Shown here: positions 1 to 4,858 of the stretch, piece after piece
Layout of the letters: each line of letters starts with the position of its first letter
Position numbering within the stretch: position 1 is the stretch's first letter
The notes under the pieces: generated by a model
Told to the model about the DNA's origin: nothing
Database searches by the model: none
What the model saw: only the letters and a program-made list of their open reading frames with translations
Assembly (NCBI GenBank): GCA_937919155.1
Contig: CALFPM010000004.1
Coordinates: forward strand, 1-7,427
Direction of reading: 5' to 3'
DNA: 7,427 nt
DNA from: an uncultured Clostridia bacterium
Lineage (GTDB): Bacteria > Bacillota > Clostridia > Oscillospirales > Acutalibacteraceae
Made by a program: the position numbers and the translations under genes

Positions 1-599
1 CAGCCTCTGTTGGTTTCCCATATAATTGAGGGTGAAATACCCGATTCTTCAATTATTGAATCAAAGCAACCTGCAAGGTAGGGTGAGGGGTAATCTTCTA
101 TTTCGCAGGGCAAGGATTTGGATGTAGTAACGATCCTGCCGTTTTCTCTGTATGAAATGTTGCTCACTTCGGAAAGACTTCTGCCATCTGCAAGGGCAAG
201 CAAAAGCTCCTTGAAGGGTCTTTCGCCTTCGCCGTGTATGATTATGTCGCACCACGGTATTTCGTCAAGGTCTTTGCCGTCAGGGTCAACATTATGACCG
301 CCGAAAAGCACAATGCATTCGGGATATTTTTCTTTTAATCTGCGTGCAAATTCGCGGTTGTATTCCATATTCCAGATGTATGAAGAAAAGCCGACAAGGT
401 AAGGATTATCAAGAGAATCGATGGCGCGGTCGATATTTTCTCTGATGAAGATGAATCTTCCGAGATTGTAGTTTTCCGCAATCGCTTCATCGCTCCACGC
501 ATAGGCGGCAAGGCAGCCTGATGCATAGGGCAGATATGCTGTTTTGACAGATTCGCCGTAAACTGCGCTCACCTGAACAAAGTAAATATTTTTCTTCAT
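1..599 (-). CDS. B12-binding-domain radical SAM protein, N-terminal part (cut by window edge)
   Basis: The minus strand is open from an ATG at 599 to the window edge, giving 199 residues plus the first two bases (TG) of another codon. It reads as an N-terminal cobalamin-binding-type Rossmann domain. Family-typical pieces are LPYASG (residues 23-28), GFSSYIWNMEYN (70-81), FGGHNV (99-104), HGEGE (122-126) and PSPYLAG (171-177). It ends WETNRG followed by TG, which fits the Cys that opens the CxxxCxxC cluster motif (family context ETNRGC), so the radical SAM barrel lies just outside the window. The canonical DxHxxG base-off cobalamin motif is not visible, which is common in this branch. An AGGTGA ribosome binding site precedes the start by about five bases. 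The family includes methyltransferases and other radical enzymes, often in natural-product or modification pathways; the substrate cannot be told from this half. It is divergent from the GH43-like gene. Confidence 0.85.
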   Translation of the reverse strand, partial: MKKNIYFVQVSAVYGESVKTAYLPYASGCLAAYAWSDEAIAENYNLGRFIFIRENIDRAIDSLDNPYLVGFSSYIWNMEYNREFARRLKEKYPECIVLFGGHNVDPDGKDLDEIPWCDIIIHGEGERPFKELLLALADGRSLSEVSNISYRENGRIVTTSKSLPCEIEDYPSPYLAGCFDSIIEESGISPSIIWETNRG

Positions 600-632
600 T
601 GTTTCACCTGAAATATTTTAAAATAATAAAAC

Positions 633-661
633 ATTATATCATTTGACAATTCTTTTGTCAA
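633..661 (-). promoter_or_regulatory. Consensus sigma-A promoter for the radical SAM gene
   Basis: Read on the minus strand, a perfect TTGACA -35 box (656-661) and a perfect TATAAT -10 box (633-638) are separated by 17 bases. This places the transcription start near 626 and gives a leader of about 27 bases before the ATG at 599. The promoter looks strong, so a repressor would be needed if the gene is regulated. The -35 box is one arm of the palindrome at 643-661. Confidence 0.8.
643..661. promoter_or_regulatory. Candidate operator palindrome over the radical SAM promoter
   Basis: TTGACAA (643-649) and TTGTCAA (655-661) form a perfect 7-base inverted repeat with a 5-base spacer. It covers the -35 box and much of the spacer of the minus-strand promoter, where a bound repressor would block RNA polymerase. 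There is no T-tract on either side, so it is not a terminator. The cognate regulator is not identifiable and is not obviously encoded here. One arm is also the -35 hexamer, which lowers the weight of the match. Confidence 0.4.
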
Positions 662-696
662 CAAATCAGGGAGCTTACAAAATCTTAAAAAATATC

Positions 697-725
697 TTGA
701 AGAATAAAAAAATTTAAACTATAAT
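697..725 (+). promoter_or_regulatory. Sigma-A promoter for the GH43-like gene
   Basis: TTGAAG (697-702) and a perfect TATAAT (720-725) are separated by 17 bases, predicting a start near 732 and a very short leader of about 18 bases. AAGGAG at 738-743 lies 6 bases before the ATG at 750. The promoter is back to back with that of the radical SAM gene, their -35 boxes being about 35 bases apart, so the two could share regulation. Confidence 0.75.
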
Positions 726-749
726 TTAAGAAAAAACAAGGAGTATGTT

Positions 750-1670
750 ATGCCTTATCTTTTTGCACATTTCAAAGAAAAACTGACACCTGACGGAGAG
801 CAGGTTTATTTCGGCAAAAGCCGTGACGGATATAACTGGCATGCTGTCAACGGCGGCAATCCCGTGCTGACGGCGCAACTCGGTGAAAAAGGATGCCGCG
901 ATATTGAAGTTGTGAGGCTTCATACAGGCGGATTTATGATTATCACAACTGACCTCTGCATTGTCAACCGAATGGATGAAGATCATAATGTTGATTGGCA
1001 GAATGTGAACAGAACGGGCAGCAAATGCCTCAGGATGTGGAAGACCGAAAATCTTGTTGATTTTTCCGAGGAAAAGCTGGTTTATTTCGGCAGAGATGAT
1101 TTCGGATGTATGTGGGCGCCTGAGGTGTTTTTTGACGAAGAAAACCAAGAATATCTCATTCATTGGGGCTCAACCGTTGCGGAAACAAACTTCAAACATA
1201 TGTCGATTTATTGCAGCAGAACCAAAGATTTTGAGAGCTTTACATTGCCTGAACTGTATTTCACAAAAGACAATGAAATACTCGACTCGCACATACAGAA
1301 GGTCGGCGATACTTACCATCTTTTCTATAAAAATGCACACAATCCTTCAATGAATATGCACGCAACTTCAAAGAGCCTTTACGGGCCTTTTGACCACGAT
1401 GCGGAATTTGAAAAATATATGGAAAACGAGATTGAGAAAGCAGGCTCATATGAGGGCCCCACAGTTTATACTTTGCCTGACGGCAGATGGTGCCTGATGC
1501 TTGATTTTTTTGGCTGCGAAAAGGAAAAGATGGGTTATGTGCCCTTTGTTTCATCAGCGCAGGGAGATATGAAATTTCAGCGTGTTCCTGAGCAGTTTTC
1601 GTTCCCTTACGGCTTCAAGCACGGCAGAGTAATCGAAATTACGGATGAAGAATACGAAAGCTTAGCTTGA
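750..1670 (+). CDS. Intracellular GH43-like glycoside hydrolase (five-bladed beta-propeller)
   Basis: The 306-residue product has the look of the glycosyl hydrolase family 43 / clan-F-like propeller, whose members remove arabinofuranosyl or xylosyl units from plant oligosaccharides. Recognisable segments are the opening YLFAHFKEK (3-10), SRDGYNW (24-30), GEKGCRDIEVVRL (45-57), CMWAPEVFFDEE (120-131), ILDSHIQKVGDTYHLFYK (177-194), YEGPTVY (234-240) and GFKHGRVIEIT (288-298). By analogy with GH43, D51 is the candidate base, D179 the pKa-tuning Asp and E235 the general acid; these are inferred from motif position only. The Asp-Pro usually seen at the first site is Asp-Ile here. There is no signal peptide or membrane segment, so it should act in the cytoplasm on imported oligosaccharides. 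The gene is monocistronic, with AAGGAG 6 bases before the ATG and a terminator about 95 bases downstream. Arabinofuranosidase or xylosidase specificity cannot be settled from sequence. Confidence 0.8.
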   Translation: MPYLFAHFKEKLTPDGEQVYFGKSRDGYNWHAVNGGNPVLTAQLGEKGCRDIEVVRLHTGGFMIITTDLCIVNRMDEDHNVDWQNVNRTGSKCLRMWKTENLVDFSEEKLVYFGRDDFGCMWAPEVFFDEENQEYLIHWGSTVAETNFKHMSIYCSRTKDFESFTLPELYFTKDNEILDSHIQKVGDTYHLFYKNAHNPSMNMHATSKSLYGPFDHDAEFEKYMENEIEKAGSYEGPTVYTLPDGRWCLMLDFFGCEKEKMGYVPFVSSAQGDMKFQRVPEQFSFPYGFKHGRVIEITDEEYESLA

Positions 1671-1762
1671 TAAATATTATTGAAAACTGCACGAAACACA
1701 ATAAATAATTCTGTTAAATTATGATATCTGAAAATATTTTGCAGAAAATTATTATAATAACC

Positions 1763-1795
1763 AAAAGCCGCGGAGTGGTTACTTCGTGGCTTTTT
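1763..1795 (+). terminator. Rho-independent terminator after the GH43-like gene
   Basis: A 10-base-pair stem (1767-1776 with 1781-1790, two G-U pairs) closes a GGTT loop, is preceded by AAAA and is followed by TTTTT at 1791-1795. It lies 97 bases beyond the stop codon. The AT-rich stretch 1671-1762 between stop and hairpin holds no ORF or structure that I can support. Confidence 0.85.
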
Positions 1796-1805
1796 GCATA
1801 AAGTG

Positions 1806-1834
1806 TTGACAAAAAATCAACAGAGTGATATCAT
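1806..1834 (+). promoter_or_regulatory. Sigma-A promoter of the sdpR-sdpI module
   Basis: A perfect TTGACA (1806-1811) and TATCAT (1829-1834) are separated by 17 bases, with a TGN extended -10 element at 1826-1828. Transcription should start near 1841, inside the palindrome that follows. This arrangement fits an autoregulated repressor operon. Confidence 0.8.
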
Positions 1835-1838
1835 ACAA

Positions 1839-1861
1839 TTAACAATTAGGTTAAATGTTAA
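1839..1861. promoter_or_regulatory. Candidate operator for the ArsR/SdpR-type repressor
   Basis: The outer arms TTAACA (1839-1844) and TGTTAA (1856-1861) are perfectly inverted and the inner TTA/TAA-type bases also match, giving 9 paired positions of 11 around base 1850. The site begins just after the -10 box and covers the predicted transcription start. ArsR-family dimers bind palindromes of this kind at their own promoters, so autorepression by the gene at 1880 is the simplest reading. Binding itself is inferred. Confidence 0.6.
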
Positions 1862-1864
1862 ATG

Positions 1865-1871
1865 AAAGGAG
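1865..1871 (+). promoter_or_regulatory. Ribosome binding site that sets the TTG start of the ArsR gene
   Basis: AAAGGAG lies 8 bases before an in-frame TTG at 1880 but 3' of the in-frame ATG at 1862, which itself has no Shine-Dalgarno sequence before it. The motif therefore supports TTG 1880 over ATG 1862 as start codon. Confidence 0.75.
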
Positions 1872-1879
1872 CTGCTTTT

Positions 1880-2155
1880 TTGGGAATAAATAATACACTG
1901 AAAGCTCTTGCGGATCCCATCCGCCGAGAAATTCTGAATATGCTGAAAAACGGAAGAATGTCTGCAGGGGAGATATACGAAAAATTTCCCGTCACGGGTG
2001 CATCAATCTCACGCCACCTTTCCGTGCTAAAGGATGCGGATTTAATCCGTGATACAAGAGAGGGAAAATATATCTATTATGAGCTTAATGCCTCTGTGCT
2101 GGAGGAGATTATGCTCTGGATTACCGATTTGAAAGGAGAGAATAACAATGATTAA
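1880..2155 (+). CDS. sdpR: ArsR-family autorepressor, SdpR-like
   Basis: From the TTG at 1880 the product is 91 residues, close to Bacillus subtilis SdpR (about 90), and starts GINNTLKALADPIRREIL as this subfamily usually does. It is a winged helix-turn-helix protein: SAGEIYEKF (residues 28-36) and the recognition helix ASISRHLSVLKDADLI (41-56) precede the wing REGKYIYYEL (60-69). It has no cysteine, so it lacks the metal site of arsenic or cadmium sensors; this fits SdpR, which responds to a partner membrane protein. An ATG at 1862 would add six residues but sits upstream of the only Shine-Dalgarno sequence. The stop overlaps the start of the sdpI-like gene by 8 bases, indicating co-transcription and probable translational coupling. 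A promoter and palindromic operator lie just upstream. Membership of the ArsR family is secure; the SdpR assignment rests on similarity and the neighbouring gene. Confidence 0.88.
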   Translation: MGINNTLKALADPIRREILNMLKNGRMSAGEIYEKFPVTGASISRHLSVLKDADLIRDTREGKYIYYELNASVLEEIMLWITDLKGENNND

Positions 2156-3242
2156 AAATAATAAACTGAGCCTTGTTTTTTCGTCCGTTGCCATTCTTCT
2201 GCCCGTTGCCGTGGGTCTTATTCTCTGGGATAAGCTGCCCGAAACAATGGCGATGCATTGGAATGCTGCGGGCGAAGCGGACGGATACGGCGGAAAAGCT
2301 TTTGTTGTTTTCGGCTTTCCGCTTATAATTCTTGTTTTACATTGGCTCTGCGTCTTTTTGACGGAAAAGGATAAGAAAAACAAAAATCAAAGTCCCCAAA
2401 TGCAGAAAATCGTGCTTTGGATTTGTCCTGCAACCGCTTGGCTTGTCAGCGGAATGATGTATTTCACGTCAATGGGTGACAAGTTGGAAGTTATGAATGT
2501 AATCACCGTGCTTTTTATGTTTTTAGGTCTCTTGTTCTGCGTAATCGGAAATTATCTTCCAAAATGCAAGCAGAATTTCACAATGGGCATCAAGCTTAAA
2601 TGGACACTTGAAAACGAAGAAAACTGGAACAAAACTCATCGTCTGGGCGGAATCGTCTGGTTTGTGTGCGGTTCTGCGATGTTTGCCGTTGCTTTTCTTC
2701 CTCTGAAAATTTCAGTTCCCGCTATGATTTCACTTCTGGCAGTTGCGGTAATTATTCCAACGGTTTATTCATATTCAATTTACCGCAAAATGCTTGCAAG
2801 CGGAGAATTTATTCCTGAAAAAACCGCTCCGTGGGGAGGATACAGCAAAAAGTCGATAGCCATTTCAGCAATAATTGTTTCTGTAATAATTGTATTTTCG
2901 CTTGTGTTAATGAGTACGGGGGATGTTGAGATCGTTTGCGGCGATGACGCCGTTGAAATCAATGCTGATTATTGGAGTGATATATCTGTTGAATATGAGG
3001 ATATTGACAGTGTTGTTCTTCGTGACAATGTGGATTTCGGCTTGAAAACAAACGGCTTTAATTCAGCAAAACTTATGCTTGGAACTTTTACGAATGATGA
3101 ATTCGGAAAATATACAAGATATACCTATACCCAAAATAAGCTCTGCATCGTTATCGAGGATGACGGAAATGTTCTTGTTCTCGGCGGAAAAGACGATGCG
3201 GAAACCCGCAGAATTTATGATGAAATAATCTCAAAGAAATAA
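2148..3242 (+). CDS. sdpI: SdpI/DUF1648-family membrane protein with extra C-terminal domain
   Basis: This 364-residue protein has about seven hydrophobic helices (near 8-26, 51-70, 87-106, 115-134, 168-186, 189-209 and 235-255). The DUF1648 signature MAMHWNAAGEADGYGGK spans 34-50 and the SdpI-type segment GNYLPKC...GIKLKWTLENEENWNKTHRLGG spans 134-168. In B. subtilis, SdpI gives immunity to the SdpC killing peptide and sequesters the repressor SdpR at the membrane. It is much longer than B. subtilis SdpI (about 207 residues), mainly through an acidic tail after residue 256 that resembles a small bacterial PH-like beta domain. Basic residues place the loops at 72-88 and 211-235 inside, so an odd helix number puts this tail outside; this is inferred. 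AAAGGAG at 2132-2138 lies 9 bases before the ATG, and the gene overlaps sdpR by 8 bases. The peptide sensed, if any, is unknown. Confidence 0.83.
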   Translation: MIKNNKLSLVFSSVAILLPVAVGLILWDKLPETMAMHWNAAGEADGYGGKAFVVFGFPLIILVLHWLCVFLTEKDKKNKNQSPQMQKIVLWICPATAWLVSGMMYFTSMGDKLEVMNVITVLFMFLGLLFCVIGNYLPKCKQNFTMGIKLKWTLENEENWNKTHRLGGIVWFVCGSAMFAVAFLPLKISVPAMISLLAVAVIIPTVYSYSIYRKMLASGEFIPEKTAPWGGYSKKSIAISAIIVSVIIVFSLVLMSTGDVEIVCGDDAVEINADYWSDISVEYEDIDSVVLRDNVDFGLKTNGFNSAKLMLGTFTNDEFGKYTRYTYTQNKLCIVIEDDGNVLVLGGKDDAETRRIYDEIISKK

Positions 3243-3254
3243 CAGTCCAACTTT

Positions 3255-3280
3255 AACCGCTCTCGTCAGAGGGCGGTTTT
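3255..3280 (+). terminator. Rho-independent terminator after the sdpI-like gene
   Basis: An 8-base-pair stem (CCGCTCTC at 3257-3264 with GAGGGCGG at 3269-3276, one G-U pair) closes a GTCA loop, extends by two A-T pairs and runs into TTTT. It starts 12 bases after the stop codon and separates the sdpRI module from the transporter gene. Confidence 0.85.
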
Positions 3281-3287
3281 ATTTCTG

Positions 3288-3316
3288 TTGTTTTTTTGAA
3301 TTTTATGTGTTATAAT
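3288..3316 (+). promoter_or_regulatory. Extended -10 promoter of the MFS gene
   Basis: A perfect TATAAT (3311-3316) carries a TGN extension at 3308-3310, and a weak TTGTTT -35 box (3288-3293) lies 17 bases upstream. Transcription should start near 3323. No palindrome was seen around it, so there is no visible sign of specific control. Confidence 0.7.
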
Positions 3317-3338
3317 TTGTAAAACGAAAAGTGAGGCG

Positions 3339-4796
3339 ATGGATTTGAAGCAAATGACAGCCGAAAAGCTGCAAAAAATGCAGATGAAACGCGAAAAAGA
3401 AATCAGAAAATGGGAAAAGGAAAAAGCGAAACCCAAAAAGAACACATATTTTGCTTACCTTGTTCTCATAATTTCGCTTATTTATGCAACGGATGAAATT
3501 GCCTCCCAGATAGGCACGCTGATGAAAACGGAAATCGCCAATGACCTGTTTTCAAAATTCGGCGAAAGTTCGGTAGGATTGCTTGATATTCTTTCAATTC
3601 TCGTTGTGCCTTTCCAGGCTCTCGGTCTGCTTTACAGACCTCTTGCTGACCGTTGGGGAAGAAAGAGATTTCTCCTTATCAACACTTTCGGAATGAGCCT
3701 TGCAATGCTGGTTATCTTTCTTTCGAACAATCTTTTCCTCTATTTTATCGGTGCGGTGCTTGTTCAGTTTTTTATTCCTCACGATATGCATGTTGTTTAT
3801 ATCATGGAATCCTCGCCGTCAAAGCACAGGGCAAGGGTTTATTCATCCATAAAGTTCTTCGCCAATATGGCGGTTATGCTCATTCCTTTTATGAGAAGAA
3901 TGCTTATGCAGGATGCAACTCAGTGGAGACTCGTTTATTTTGTGCCTGCCGTTGTTGGCGTAATAACTGCGCTCATTGCATTGCTCACTGCAAGGGAAAC
4001 GGATTCATTCATTGATTCCCGTCTGCGTTATCTCAGAATGACTGATGAAGAGCGTGAAGCGGAAAAGGCACGCAAAAGCTCCGAAAATGCCCAGGGCGGT
4101 CTTATTCACGCCCTCAAATTTGCATGGAAGCACAATCAGCTCCGCTGGCTTTACATCACATCTGCCCTTGCAAATCTCGGCTTTATCGGCACAATAAATT
4201 ATCAGGTTATTATGTCATACGGCTATGCGCAGAATTACATTGCCAACGGTATGTTTGCATCTCTCGGCGATGAGGTTATGAATTTTGTCAGCCTCGGACC
4301 CGTAACAACGGCTTTGTTTATGTTCCCCGTAGGTTGCGCGGTTTCGCAGGTTATTATGGGATTCATTTCCGACTCAAAAGGCAGAAAAGCGGCGGCAATC
4401 ACAACGGCAATCAATTGCCTGATTGCGTTTATCGGTTTCTCCGTAGGTGCAAGAATGGCGTGGAATCCTTATGTTGTAGGTTTCCTTTGCGGTGCCTGCA
4501 TCGGCAGCTTCTACTCAACCAACGATGTTCTGATTATGATGATCGGCGAGTCATCGCCCACAAATCTGCGTTCTTCAACAATGTCGGCGCAGTTTATTGT
4601 TACCGCAATCGGTGTTGCCGTTTCATACATAGTCAGCCTTCCGCTTATTACCGTTCTCGGTAACAGTGTAACAGGTATCGTCAGCTTTGCGCTTCTTGTT
4701 CCCGGATTCATCGCGGCATTCTTTGCTCTTGTCCGCAAGACCCACGATACAAAGGGCATTGATATGGATACTGTAACGGGCAGTGAATGGGATTGA
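3339..4796 (+). CDS. Major facilitator superfamily transporter, sugar-porter-like
   Basis: A 485-residue secondary transporter with about 12 membrane helices in two halves. The MFS loop 2-3 signature is seen as RPLADRWGRKR (100-110), with its repeat in the second half as GFISDSKGRK (341-350). The internal duplication is also visible as ESSPSKHRARVYS (157-169) and ESSPTNLRSSTMS (404-416). A long charged loop (about 219-267) joins the halves. A Lys/Glu-rich cytoplasmic extension of about 34 residues precedes helix 1. The substrate is not identifiable; sugar or oligosaccharide is plausible from the neighbouring glycosidases and araA. GTGAGG at 3331-3336 is only 2 bases from the ATG at 3339 but 8 from an in-frame TTG at 3345, so the start may be TTG (483 residues). 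The gene has its own promoter, a terminator upstream and a shared terminator downstream, so it appears monocistronic. Confidence 0.85.
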   Translation: MDLKQMTAEKLQKMQMKREKEIRKWEKEKAKPKKNTYFAYLVLIISLIYATDEIASQIGTLMKTEIANDLFSKFGESSVGLLDILSILVVPFQALGLLYRPLADRWGRKRFLLINTFGMSLAMLVIFLSNNLFLYFIGAVLVQFFIPHDMHVVYIMESSPSKHRARVYSSIKFFANMAVMLIPFMRRMLMQDATQWRLVYFVPAVVGVITALIALLTARETDSFIDSRLRYLRMTDEEREAEKARKSSENAQGGLIHALKFAWKHNQLRWLYITSALANLGFIGTINYQVIMSYGYAQNYIANGMFASLGDEVMNFVSLGPVTTALFMFPVGCAVSQVIMGFISDSKGRKAAAITTAINCLIAFIGFSVGARMAWNPYVVGFLCGACIGSFYSTNDVLIMMIGESSPTNLRSSTMSAQFIVTAIGVAVSYIVSLPLITVLGNSVTGIVSFALLVPGFIAAFFALVRKTHDTKGIDMDTVTGSEWD

Positions 4797-4804
4797 TACG
4801 AAAT

Positions 4805-4852
4805 AAAAAAATGTGGCTTACACAGGCGTTATTGCCTGTGTAAGCCATTTTT
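4805..4852. terminator. Bidirectional terminator shared by the MFS gene and the araA operon
   Basis: A perfect 14-base-pair stem (4814-4827 with 4834-4847) closes a GTTATT loop. On the plus strand it is followed by TTTTT (4848-4852), 17 bases after the MFS stop. On the minus strand it is followed after two bases by a run of seven T, 11 bases after the stop of the beta-helix gene. Both convergent units can therefore end here. Confidence 0.92.
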
Positions 4853-4858
4853 AATGTT

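Noticed and set aside
714..729. A TTAAA...TTTAA inverted repeat around the -10 box of the GH43-like gene
   Set aside because: The arms are five bases of pure A/T in an A/T-rich promoter, which is expected by chance.
726..1163. A 145-codon minus-strand reading frame opposite the GH43-like gene
   Set aside because: It lies fully antisense to a gene with clear family motifs, shows no recognisable domain and begins with no ribosome binding site that I could support.
2042..2383. A 113-codon minus-strand frame across the sdpR-sdpI junction
   Set aside because: It spans two well-supported plus-strand genes that overlap each other, and its composition is that of a shadow frame.
3653..4015. A 120-codon plus-strand frame inside the MFS gene
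   Set aside because: It is out of frame within a 12-helix transporter whose motifs continue unbroken through the region.
4814..4847. A long perfect inverted repeat considered as a mobile-element end or attachment site
   Set aside because: It lies between two convergent genes with T-runs on both strands, which is fully explained by a bidirectional terminator.
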